From contig NZ_AP025508.1 of NCBI RefSeq assembly GCF_024347615.1, positions 1,426,001-1,490,000 of the forward strand: DNA of 64,000 nucleotides. Reading direction: 5' to 3'. Position 1 is the first letter of the stretch; the number at the start of each line of letters is the position of its first letter. This document shows, in pieces, positions 1-7,680 of the stretch. The notes under the pieces are model-generated. The model was not told the DNA's origin, did no database searches, and was given only the letters and a program-made list of their open reading frames with translations. The position numbers and the translations under genes are program-made. This stretch comes from Vibrio splendidus. Lineage in GTDB: Bacteria > Pseudomonadota > Gammaproteobacteria > Enterobacterales > Vibrionaceae.

Positions 1-145
1 CGATTATAGAACAAGCCCTATGCCTCTATATTGACCTGTACCTGAAAAATTTGACACTTCACTAGGCGACTTTCCCTTACCAACAAATTATCCGCATTTT
101 CCTAATTTAGGGGATTGCTCTAAGAAGGTTTTGTCCAAGACTTTC

Positions 146-2407
146 TTAGGTTGAACTTGTACTCTTGGCATTTTCTAGCTCGAAAATGTCGGGTGGACGA
201 CACTTGTTACCAAGTGCCGTCTCCCTAAGAACCCAGCGTGCAACTTTCACTGCACTAGGCTCAAGCCTCCACGAAGGCATCGTTTGATACCCAGCAACTT
301 ATAAAGCAGTCGAAGCAGGTTCGTTCCAAGAGTTACGAGCTAGCCTTTTAGATTTTCTCTTTACCAAGTATTCTTGGTAAAGAGGGTCAAAGGGTGTCGC
401 TGCACTTCGGATTTTCACATGCCTTTCTATTGGCACTTTGGCTATTTGGAAGAGATTGAACTGGCAATCCATATCCATGATCTTCTGCCAACCGTGAAAC
501 TGCCATTGGCCTTTTCGGTTGATGAAGTATTTTAGGGCAATCCAAGTTTTAGACTTTGTTGGATGACGCCTTTTAGCCCAGTGCCATAACGTATGGAATA
601 GTTTGTGACCGACATATCCGAATACCTGTTTAGCTACGCAGTGCCGATAATAGTTCGACCATCCCCTGAGTTTAGGATTTATCAGTTTGATAAGATCATT
701 CACTGGAAGGGTTACGTGCTTTTTGATGAGTTCACGCAGATTGCTTAAGAACATCAACGTATTGGATTTACTCGGCTTGATGAGCAGTTTCCCTTTGTAC
801 TTCCTATGGTTGAACCCAAGAAAGTCAAAGCCATCGTTGATATGAGTAATGTGCGTTTTCTCTTCGGATAATGTTAAGCCTCTTTCCGCTAAGAAATCAG
901 CAATCAACGGTTTGATATCGTTCTCGAGTACTTCCTTTGAAGCGCAAGTGACGACGAAATCGTCGGCATATCCAATAAAGTTAGCTCTTGCTCCTTTCTT
1001 AAGCGCGGTAGACTTAATGCGCTGTTCGAGACCCGATAACGTCATCAACATCAAGGTGGGGGATATAATTCCGCCTTGAGGAGTGCCTTCGTCGGTGTCG
1101 TAAAACAGCCCTTTGTCTACAAAGCCTGACTTTAGCCATTGCTCCAACATCCGTTTATCGATGGCGATGTTATCCATAAGCCATTGATGCCCTATTTTGT
1201 CGAAGCAAGCTTTAATATCTCCTTCAAGAACCCATTTAGCCGATTTCTTTAAAGCCAAACACTTGAAGCACTGGTCGACAGCGTCAGCCGTGCTACGATT
1301 TGTTCTAAAGCCATAACTATTCGGGTCGGCAGTTGTTTCTGATATAGGCTCTAGCGATAATAGGTGTAGCGCTTGTTGTGCTCTGTCTATCATGCATGGT
1401 ATGCCCAGAGGTCGAAGCTTGCCATTCTTTTTGGGGATATAGATACGCCTGAGTGGTTTCGCTTGGTAAGCTTTCCGACTCAGTTGATTTACTGCTTTCA
1501 TACGACGCGTGTCTGTATTCCAGACAACGCCGTCTATTCCAGGCGTTTTACTGCCTTTATTTTGAGAAACTCGCTTAACAGCAAGAAGTTTTGCTGAGCG
1601 AGAGTGAGTCAGTATCCACTGCAATGCTTTTGCTTTGCCGTGTTTACCGTCTCTAGTTGCCTTTGCGATACGCATTTGAAGCTTTAAGACGTTCGCCTCT
1701 GCGGCCTTCCAGTTAATGGATTGCCACAGTGCACTGTCAGAAGATGCACTAATCTCATTCGAAATCGTCATTTGCTTTTCTTCCTTAATAAAGTTCTTCA
1801 AACTCTCTCGCAACGAGAGACCAGTTGGAAGTGGGCTCACTTTCGTGATCAGGCACAAACCTGTATCTGCGTCATTACAATGCAGCCTTTGCTTTTTCCA
1901 ACCTCCTCTACCCGCATCACTATCGGCCACAGGGGCTTTCCCGTAGGGAGAGATACAGGCTTACCGTGTTCCGTATGTCACGCAATGTCAGTTTAGATGC
2001 CCGCTATGGTGCGGAGAGTTCAATGATCACGAAAGAGCATGGGGCAATCTCTTTCCGACTCTCGTGCCTTTTGGCTACAGCGTATTAACCACTTCCGCTG
2101 TTTCACAACATAACGCACCTTACGCGGATTCACTTCTGTTCATCATGCTGACTACCTAGCACTCACCCGATGTTGTGGTTATCAGGAGGATCGTTCTCTC
2201 ACGATTTCAATCCCGATTGGAAAATACCAACCTTCGTTACATTGTCAAAGCCGCTACTTTATTCAGGCTCCTAGGTTCATCTGGTGATACAGATGGTTCA
2301 CTCGTTTAGCGGTGAACAGCGCTTCATACGACTTCACGTCGCACGCCCCAAAGTTTGTTAGATAGTTGAAACACGACACCTAACTCTTCATTTGATAATT
2401 CGTTCAT
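146..2407 (-). CDS. Short ORF interrupted by the group II intron
   Basis: Removing the intron at its predicted ends (2344 and 188) joins 2407-2345 to 187-146 in one open frame. It encodes a 34-residue peptide starting MNELSNEELG, with the junction inside KLWG/IFEL and a TAA stop at 148-146. The frame is also open upstream of this ATG for about 13 codons (a possible TTG start), so the true start is uncertain. I do not recognise the product. It may be a genuine small gene or the broken remainder of a longer one. That the frame stays open across the predicted splice site is weak support for the intron ends rather than proof of a functional gene. Confidence 0.35.
229..262 (-). ncRNA. Group II intron domain V
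   Basis: The minus strand reads GAGCC, then a stem with GUGAAAGU around the tetraloop, then GGGUUC, exactly 34 nt long. This is the catalytic domain V, the most conserved part of group II introns. The next bases form a domain VI hairpin with the loop GTAA between CACTTG and CAAGTG. Confidence 0.85.
299..1771 (-). CDS. ltrA: Group II intron reverse transcriptase/maturase, no endonuclease domain
   Basis: Multifunctional intron-encoded protein that aids splicing and reverse transcribes the intron during retrohoming. ATG 1771 (MTISNEISAS) is chosen because AAGGAAG lies about nine bases upstream; the frame is open for 53 more codons upstream. The N-terminal block NWKAAEANVLKLQMRI, then KTPGIDGV, the finger/palm motifs GDIKACFDKI and GTPQGGIISP, and the catalytic FIGYADDF are all intact. 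The thumb/domain X follows (LRGWSNYYRH). The protein is 490 aa and stops soon after ATPFDPLYQEYLVKR, where relatives of this class often continue into a C-terminal HNH endonuclease; none is visible here. Mobility may therefore depend on replication forks or target nicks (inference). Confidence 0.9.
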   Translation of the reverse strand: MTISNEISASSDSALWQSINWKAAEANVLKLQMRIAKATRDGKHGKAKALQWILTHSRSAKLLAVKRVSQNKGSKTPGIDGVVWNTDTRRMKAVNQLSRKAYQAKPLRRIYIPKKNGKLRPLGIPCMIDRAQQALHLLSLEPISETTADPNSYGFRTNRSTADAVDQCFKCLALKKSAKWVLEGDIKACFDKIGHQWLMDNIAIDKRMLEQWLKSGFVDKGLFYDTDEGTPQGGIISPTLMLMTLSGLEQRIKSTALKKGARANFIGYADDFVVTCASKEVLENDIKPLIADFLAERGLTLSEEKTHITHINDGFDFLGFNHRKYKGKLLIKPSKSNTLMFLSNLRELIKKHVTLPVNDLIKLINPKLRGWSNYYRHCVAKQVFGYVGHKLFHTLWHWAKRRHPTKSKTWIALKYFINRKGQWQFHGWQKIMDMDCQFNLFQIAKVPIERHVKIRSAATPFDPLYQEYLVKRKSKRLARNSWNEPASTAL

Positions 2408-2562
2408 AAGGTCTGTTAATGTCACCTTTGATAGCGGCAATTCAAACTCTCAGATGGCTATGCTCCAATGAGAGGTCAAAATTGACGTTGCTAGGAGTGT
2501 CAAAGTATGAAGAAAGGAAGATATGTAGAATAATCATAAATTTCCAAATAAGAGTTCTATCT

Positions 2563-4704
2563 ATGACTGAAGAGCAACAAGCATTCCATGAGTTGGAATC
2601 ACTGTGTGATAAAAAAGGTGCAATTCATGCTTTTTCGTACCTATGTCGTAGGGACTGTACCGTAGGCTTTTATGACCTTCTAAAGCCAGATAATTTGATG
2701 GATCTTTACAATCCCGAAAGGTTAATTCGTACCGAGTTGTCTGTTGTGCATGGGTTGATTCAAAAAAAAGGTTGTGATTTTACAGTCCTAACGGATGATG
2801 AAATAGAAGAGGTATCAGGACAGATAGAATCTCTACTGGGGCGCATTCATGAATCCCTTAAACATCAAAACATGCAGAGATTTTCGAAGGAAAATTTGCA
2901 GTTAAGCATGGTCGAGTTTTTTTCAGCTCCAGATATCGTTCGTGAGTTTGTGTTCTATTCAGCGGAGCAGGCTTTTGAATTCCAGTTTTCTGAGCTAGCT
3001 AAACAAAGATATGAAAATGATTCTGAATGGCTGAAATTGCATGTTGGCTTCGATATGTCAGATGCTTTCACGCTTTACAAGTCAATATGCAAACAAATGA
3101 ACCTAAACGTTCAGAGGCATGCTGATGCTGGAGAACAAAGAGCTCAGTTTATATCCTATGTTGACGATTGCTGCATCTGTGTAGATACGTTGTGTGAAGA
3201 TACTGGAATTGAAAAGCATATTACAACAGCATTTTTGGATGCCTTTAGCTCGACCTCTAATGAAACTAATACCCAATTTACGGCTATCGATAGTATCAAT
3301 GTGGTTAATTTTAAACCAATATCAAAGGTTGACGATAAGTATTACCTCTTCCAAATAACAGCTCTTGCCCAGTCCATGTATGAAAGCCCTATCTTTTGGA
3401 TGCGAGATGATAAGAAATACCTAAACCTTGCAGTAGAGCATAGAGGGCAATTTACAGAAGAGTACGCATACAACCGTTTGATTGAAGTATTTGGTGAGGG
3501 CAACGTTTTCAAAAATATCGACATCTTTAAGACCGCTTCAGAAAAGATTGGAGAGATAGATATTCTTGTAAAATATGGCACTAAGTTCCTTGTGATACAG
3601 GCTAAATCTAAAGGGATGACTCTTGGGGCAAAAAATGGCAATGCAAAAATCCTCAAGGATGATTTTGCCAAGGCGGTTCAAAGTGCATACAACCAAACAG
3701 TAGAATGTGCCGATGCTTTGCAGTTAGATGGCATTACTCTGAGGGATTCTGATGGAACAGTCTTTGAGCTGAATTGTAAACCGTCAATTGTTTATCCAGT
3801 ATGTTTGACGTCTGAAAGCTACCCCTCCCTTAGCTTCCAGTGCAGACAACATTTGGAATATGTCGAGACGGATAAAATTGCCCCTCCATTTATCTTAGAT
3901 GTGTTTTTCTTAGACATTTTAACCGAATTTCTTAAAAACCCACTGTTCTTAATGAGCTATGTGGATAGGAGGGTAGGATATCTAGACTCGATGATGGCTA
4001 GTACGGAAATCGTACTCTTATCTCTGCATCTCAAGAATAATTTGTGGCTCGACAAGAAAGAGGCTGATTTCGCACACTATGGGGACGACATCGCATCAGA
4101 ACTTGACGCCTGTTTTATGTCGCGGCGCCTTGCATTAGGAGGGCGTATAACTCCTGATGGTGTCTTGAAAAGGTACTCGAAAGGTTTCATCAGCAAGCTT
4201 TTGTTCAAGATAAATAGACTAGAAAATGACAGTTTGACGGACTTGGCTTTTTCTTTGATGAAGTTAAATGAAGCGTCATTAGATATGTTGGATGATTCAG
4301 TGTCAGCCATATCAGCAAAGGCTCGCTTGGATAACAAATGCCACGATTTCAGTATGCTTTTAGAGGATGGGGCTGGCATAACCATCCACACTTCTACTGG
4401 AGATCATCAGGAAGAACAAGAACGCTTATCAAGGTACATAAAAGCGAGAAAATACAAGCAAAAACAAGATACTTGGATAGGAGTAGTCATTGACCCTGTT
4501 TGGGGAATGGTGAGGTGTATTGTTTTGTTAGATGATGAATGGTGTTATGACGAAGAAATGGATCAGGCTACGTTAGAGATGCAATTGGGTTCCAAACCTA
4601 ATCCTTTGCAGATAGCTAAAGCTCTTAAACAACCGAAAACAGGGAGAAACAAACCTTGCCCTTGTGGAAGTGGAAATAAGTACAAAAGATGTTGTGGTAG
4701 CTAA
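2563..4704 (+). CDS. Predicted PD-(D/E)XK-like nuclease with C-terminal SEC-C motif
   Basis: 713-aa protein of unknown function. Start 2563 (MTEEQQAFHEL) is preferred over 2419 because the upstream 48 residues look non-coding and precede no better ribosome site. The middle carries a restriction-endonuclease-like core: a helix around TEEYAYNRLIEVFG, then GEIDILV (Asp about 333) and FLVIQAKSKG (Gln 346, Lys 348), matching D-x(n)-(E/Q)xK. The C-terminus is a SEC-C zinc motif with CPCGSGNKYKRCC, as found at the end of SecA and many stand-alone proteins. Low-GC codon use and its position next to a retron RT suggest a defence or mobile-element role, but no substrate can be named from sequence. It ends 333 bp before the RT gene and has its own transcription direction in common with it. 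Confidence 0.7.
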   Translation: MTEEQQAFHELESLCDKKGAIHAFSYLCRRDCTVGFYDLLKPDNLMDLYNPERLIRTELSVVHGLIQKKGCDFTVLTDDEIEEVSGQIESLLGRIHESLKHQNMQRFSKENLQLSMVEFFSAPDIVREFVFYSAEQAFEFQFSELAKQRYENDSEWLKLHVGFDMSDAFTLYKSICKQMNLNVQRHADAGEQRAQFISYVDDCCICVDTLCEDTGIEKHITTAFLDAFSSTSNETNTQFTAIDSINVVNFKPISKVDDKYYLFQITALAQSMYESPIFWMRDDKKYLNLAVEHRGQFTEEYAYNRLIEVFGEGNVFKNIDIFKTASEKIGEIDILVKYGTKFLVIQAKSKGMTLGAKNGNAKILKDDFAKAVQSAYNQTVECADALQLDGITLRDSDGTVFELNCKPSIVYPVCLTSESYPSLSFQCRQHLEYVETDKIAPPFILDVFFLDILTEFLKNPLFLMSYVDRRVGYLDSMMASTEIVLLSLHLKNNLWLDKKEADFAHYGDDIASELDACFMSRRLALGGRITPDGVLKRYSKGFISKLLFKINRLENDSLTDLAFSLMKLNEASLDMLDDSVSAISAKARLDNKCHDFSMLLEDGAGITIHTSTGDHQEEQERLSRYIKARKYKQKQDTWIGVVIDPVWGMVRCIVLLDDEWCYDEEMDQATLEMQLGSKPNPLQIAKALKQPKTGRNKPCPCGSGNKYKRCCGS

Positions 4705-4722
4705 TTTCCGGTGTGTTATTTG

Positions 4723-4750
4723 TTGACTAATAAAACACAGTCTTTATTAT
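4723..4750 (+). promoter_or_regulatory. Strong sigma70-like promoter ahead of the tRNA-Arg-like 5' half
   Basis: TTGACT (4723-4728) and TATTAT (4745-4750) are separated by 16 bp, with a GC-rich stretch right after, as in stable RNA promoters. It would start transcripts at about 4756, within the tRNA-like 5' half, and read on into the putative retron RNA and the RT gene. Confidence 0.6.
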
Positions 4751-4753
4751 TGC

Positions 4754-4787
4754 GCGCCCTTAGCTTAGCTGGATAGAGCACGTCCCT
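4754..4787 (+). pseudogene. 5' half of a tRNA-Arg(UCU)-like gene
   Basis: GCGCCCT (acceptor 5' strand), TA, a D-arm GCTTAGCTGGATAGAGC, A, the 5' anticodon-stem strand CGTCC and the first loop bases CT match the start of gammaproteobacterial tRNA-Arg(UCU). After base 4787 the similarity stops and no 3' half follows. The matching anticodon arm is found 2 kb downstream at 6824-6843. The gene cannot make a tRNA as it stands. Confidence 0.65.
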
Positions 4788-4819
4788 GTTGAGACAGTGT
4801 CAAAGTATTTATGAGCCGT

Positions 4820-5020
4820 GTGAGGGGAGGCTGTAGTTAGTTATTGATATCAATCTATTGCATAAGCACTTAAGTTTTAGTAGTTTACCCATAGGTCGGG
4901 GAGATGATTTAACTTTCCTATGCTATCTGCCATAGGCAATACACAATGGCTATTTTGCCCTTATCTTTACTACTAAATGTTTTCAAATGTCATGTAGGAC
5001 AATGATAAAACCTCCCCGTC
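4820..5020 (+). ncRNA. Candidate retron msr-msd RNA
   Basis: This stretch directly precedes the RT gene, where most retrons encode their template RNA. It holds nested inverted repeats: GGGGAGG (4824-4830) with CCTCCCC (5011-5017) as possible a1/a2 ends, TTTAGTAGT (4876-4884) with ACTACTAAA (4969-4977) as a long stem, CATAGG/CCTATG hairpins inside it, and the palindrome ATTGATATCAAT (4843-4854). The a1/a2 pairing is short at 7 bp, and the branching G is not identified. Position and structure suggest a retron RNA; ends are estimates. Confidence 0.4.
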
Positions 5021-5037
5021 CCTCCCTTTCCTAAGTA

Positions 5038-6741
5038 ATGGTGTTTTATATGTTTGGAGTGCCAACCAAACTTCATGAATGTTTAACTGTCACCGACTTG
5101 TATCAGTTTCTAGGAGTTGATGAGGATAAAACAGTTGGTCTTTTATATGGTGATAATATTCGTTACCGTTCATTTCAAATCCCTAAAAAGGGAGGAGGAG
5201 AACGGACAATTTTTGCACCTGTAAAGAGTCTTAAAAATATACAAAAGAAGGTTCAAGCCGAGCTAGAGACGTACTATAAACCAAGGAAGAGTGTACACGG
5301 CTTTGTCGCTGGTAGAAGCGTTCTCACCAATGCCAAACCTCATGTTCGTAAAGAGTTTGTACTCAATATCGACCTGAATGATTTTTTTGGCTCGATTAAC
5401 TTTGGTAGAGTTAGTCGACTCTTTCAAAGCCCACCTTTAAGCCTGAACCAAAATGTAGCAAGTGTTTTAGCTCAAATATGTTGCTACGAAGGAGTTCTGC
5501 CTCAAGGTGCACCAACATCACCTGTTATTTCCAATATGATTTCTTTTCGATTGGATAGGCAGTTGAGGAATTTAGCCCACAGACATTCTTGCACTTATAC
5601 GAGGTATGCTGATGATATTAGTTTCTCGTTTACGAATAAGAAAAGGTCGTTACCTAAAGAAATTGCATTCTTTGATAGTAATGATGAGTTGGCTCTTGGT
5701 CATGGACTTACAAGTATCATTGAAAGCAATTGGTTTGAAATTAATGATAAGAAGACTAGGATTCAGCACAGAACTCAAAGGCAATCTGTTACAAATGTCA
5801 CCGTCAATGAAAAAGTGAATGTCAATCGAAAATTCATTCGTCAAACCTCTTCAATGCTTAATGCTTTGCTTAAGTTTGGTGCAATTGAGGCTGAGCGAGA
5901 ATACTTCGAAAAATACCACCGAGGCTATATCGCTAATAGACAGCACATTAAAATTGCAAAATCTCCAGGTAAGATATTTCTACAAAAAGTACGTGGTAGG
6001 TTAAATTACATACGTTCTGTTCGAGGTAAAACTTGTAGTGTCTGGCGAAAACTAATGTTTGACTACACTGTTGCAATCGGGAAACCTGATGAAACATATA
6101 AAAAATGTTTTTGGGAGATAGCTGCAGAGTCAACGTATATAGTCTACGATATTACAGCTGAAGGTGATGGACAGGGAAGTGGCTTCTTACTTGAGGGGGT
6201 CGGTTTAGTCACTAATGAACACGTCATCGAAGGTGTTACTAACGAGAATATAGTCGATGCTCTTGTTTTGCGTTGGCTGCCAAATGAATCTAAAGAGTTT
6301 ATTGGACTAGAATTGGCTTGGAAAAATAAAGCGAAGGATTTGGCGGTTATTACATCTGACTTTATCTTCAAAGATAATAATCCTCTAGAGATAGAACCAG
6401 AGCCTGATTATAGCGAAGGTGCAACAGTTTTCGCCATTGGTTATCCTTCATTCGAATCAGAACATGGGAATCGTGCAACTATCCTAAAAGCCAAAATTAA
6501 ACGTCAGATGACAAGAGAAAGTCAGCCAAGAATCCTCATCGATGAGCCAATAATTCACGGTCATAGTGGTGGTGTTGTACTAAATGAACATGGACGAGTT
6601 GTGGGTGTAGTTGCGAATGGAAACGCTAAAGGTGCATTGAGGCTCGCTCCTGACGCTTTTATACCTATACAAGTTTTGATTGAGGAGCATGCAAATCGGC
6701 AGTCAGCAAAAAAGGCTGCTGTGCTTCAAGCTGTAAATTGA
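5038..6741 (+). CDS. Retron-type reverse transcriptase fused to trypsin-like serine protease
   Basis: 567 aa with two domains. Residues 15-340 are a retron RT: GGGERTIFAP, the retron-specific NAxxH motif (NAKPH, 98-102), IDLNDFF (111-117), LPQGAPTSP (154-162), YADD (190-193), and region Y as VTNVTVN (251-257), where most retrons read VTG. Residues 365-560 are a chymotrypsin/trypsin-like protease with an intact triad: His395 in TNEHVIEG, Asp434 in KDLAVI and Ser510 in GHSGG. No signal peptide or membrane segment is seen, so action is cytoplasmic. In known retrons the RT and msDNA hold a toxic effector in check until phage infection; here the fused protease is the likely effector (inference). 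ATG 5050 is an alternative start, and no strong ribosome site is visible for either. Confidence 0.85.
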   Translation: MVFYMFGVPTKLHECLTVTDLYQFLGVDEDKTVGLLYGDNIRYRSFQIPKKGGGERTIFAPVKSLKNIQKKVQAELETYYKPRKSVHGFVAGRSVLTNAKPHVRKEFVLNIDLNDFFGSINFGRVSRLFQSPPLSLNQNVASVLAQICCYEGVLPQGAPTSPVISNMISFRLDRQLRNLAHRHSCTYTRYADDISFSFTNKKRSLPKEIAFFDSNDELALGHGLTSIIESNWFEINDKKTRIQHRTQRQSVTNVTVNEKVNVNRKFIRQTSSMLNALLKFGAIEAEREYFEKYHRGYIANRQHIKIAKSPGKIFLQKVRGRLNYIRSVRGKTCSVWRKLMFDYTVAIGKPDETYKKCFWEIAAESTYIVYDITAEGDGQGSGFLLEGVGLVTNEHVIEGVTNENIVDALVLRWLPNESKEFIGLELAWKNKAKDLAVITSDFIFKDNNPLEIEPEPDYSEGATVFAIGYPSFESEHGNRATILKAKIKRQMTRESQPRILIDEPIIHGHSGGVVLNEHGRVVGVVANGNAKGALRLAPDAFIPIQVLIEEHANRQSAKKAAVLQAVN

Positions 6742-6823
6742 CACCTAGGATTAGTATTGTTAGGTTAGTGTTTCAAGACTGTGCTGAGCTGCTAAGCTCA
6801 CACTGGGGAGCGAAAGCGACCGT
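6742..6823 (+). other. Structured non-coding stretch after the RT gene
   Basis: Contains the hairpin TGAGCT-GCTA-AGCTCA (about 6785-6800), extended by GTG/CAC, and a GCGAAAGC mini-hairpin near 6811. Further on, TTTCCAA (around 6904) can pair with TTGGAAA (around 6929), with an inner TCC/GGA stem. The run of stems suggests a structured RNA or decayed RNA genes; no ORF is seen. Confidence 0.35.
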
Positions 6824-6843
6824 ACGTCCCTTCTAAGGATGTG
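6824..6843 (+). pseudogene. Anticodon arm of tRNA-Arg(UCU), displaced
   Basis: ACGTCCCTTCTAAGGATGTG folds as stem CGTCC, loop CTTCTAA with anticodon TCT, and stem GGATG (one G-U pair). It begins with the same eight bases, ACGTCCCT, that end the 5' half at 4780-4787. The following bases do not continue as a T arm. Confidence 0.6.
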
Positions 6844-6956
6844 CCAGTTGGGCGACAATATGTCAGACACATTTGAACGAATCCAAAACAGACAAGTGTT
6901 TGATTTTCCAAGTTCCCTAAGGAGGATTTTGGAAAGTGGCTTATACAGTTGGTATC

Positions 6957-6983
6957 GAGGGGGCGAATCCCTCACTCCCACCA
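6957..6983 (+). pseudogene. tRNA-like 3' end (T arm, acceptor strand, CCA)
   Basis: GAGGG, loop GGCGAAT, CCCTC form a perfect 5-bp T stem with 7-base loop. ACTCCCA and CCA follow, and a terminator comes a few bases later. No matching 5' acceptor strand TGGGAGT is found upstream, so this is a fragment. A tRNA 3' end beside an integrase gene is the usual look of an attachment site; the tRNA identity is unresolved (the T stem is closest to tRNA-Ser in my memory). Confidence 0.5.
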
Positions 6984-6990
6984 TATTTTA

Positions 6991-7017
6991 AAAGGTCTGA
7001 TGTATCAGGCCTTTTTT
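6991..7017 (+). terminator. Rho-independent terminator
   Basis: AAAGGTCTGA-TGTA-TCAGGCCTTTTTT: stem of about eight pairs including one G-T, followed by six T. It ends the tRNA-like 3' fragment and any transcript from the retron cassette. Confidence 0.75.
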
Positions 7018-7066
7018 CAATCTGAAGGTTCTACAAGATAGCAACAGCCCACACTGGAGCTAGCAC

Positions 7067-7590
7067 ATGCTATCAAATCATCGTTTACCCTCACGCAAAG
7101 CATTGTACCTTTTTACCAGTAGAACAGGTGTCTATACCTTTCGATGGAGCATTAGGAATAATGGCATGCACCACCAGCCTATATTGAGTTTAAAACCAGA
7201 GACTACATAACGGCTGTTCTGCTCGCTTTCGAATTAGCAAGCCGAATCCTTCAAGTTACCAGCCTTACCATAGATGAAGTAAAGTTAATATATGATGACT
7301 TTCTAGGTCAGAAAAGGATGGAGAGTCAACTACTGAACAGCGTTGATATTATGATGTGCCTTACGGATTTTAGTGCTAAAAGCTAGACTGAATATCGAAA
7401 ATGTTGGATTAGTTTTGTTCAGTGCCTTGCTCCGTCAACGACACTAGATAGCGTGAGGAGTACTCACATTGAAAAGTGGAAACAGACACAGACTTGTAGC
7501 GCTACTACTATGAAGAAAAAACTCCGTTTACTCTCTGGCTTTAGTTATCAAAGCAAGGCTAATGCACTGTCAAAGCTTGGTTTTGATTAG
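7067..7590 (+). pseudogene. Broken tyrosine recombinase, N-terminal part only
   Basis: From ATG 7067 the frame reads MLSNHRLPSRKALYLF, then SRTGVYTFRWSIRNN and QPILSLK, as at the start of many Vibrio phage-type integrases. Near 7193 a frameshift is needed to continue as TRDYITAVLLAFELASRIL. A TAG stop at about 7384 interrupts the next part, after which STHIEKWKQTQ and KKKLRLLSGF match a core-binding (SAM-like) domain. The frame ends at 7590 with no catalytic domain. Its place just downstream of a tRNA-like 3' end suggests it once inserted an element there. It is a decayed relic distinct from the intact integrase at 12160-13395. Confidence 0.65.
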
Positions 7591-7680
7591 TCGCATACCG
7601 AATTGGTAAAATGATGCATCTATCTATATTTTAAAATGCATCACATTACCTTATTTCAGAGAAGGGGCGATTATGAGGCG

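Larger units (their letters stand above)
188..2344 (-). mobile_element. Group II intron with maturase ORF
   Basis: Read on the minus strand, the element begins GTGCGACGTG at 2344, which fits the group II 5' consensus GUGYG, and ends CCCGAC at 188, which fits the 3' AY rule. A 34-nt domain V lies at 262-229, followed by a domain VI hairpin with a candidate branch-point A seven bases from the 3' end. The intron RNA is about 2.16 kb and encodes a maturase between domains I-III and V. The protein resembles the chloroplast-like (IIB) class. Ends are predicted from consensus only and may be off by a base or two. Confidence 0.85.

Noticed and set aside
2419..2562. Longer N-terminus of the SEC-C protein from 2419
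   Set aside because: Residues look non-coding, and ATG 2563 gives a typical protein start.
4751..4770. Resemblance of GCGCCCTTAGC to the a1 end of retron Ec86 RNA
   Set aside because: The match to tRNA-Arg extends much further, and no complementary a2 sequence is found before the RT.
4751..4790. A complete tRNA gene at 4754
   Set aside because: The acceptor, D arm and half the anticodon arm match, but no anticodon 3' strand, T arm or acceptor 3' strand follows.
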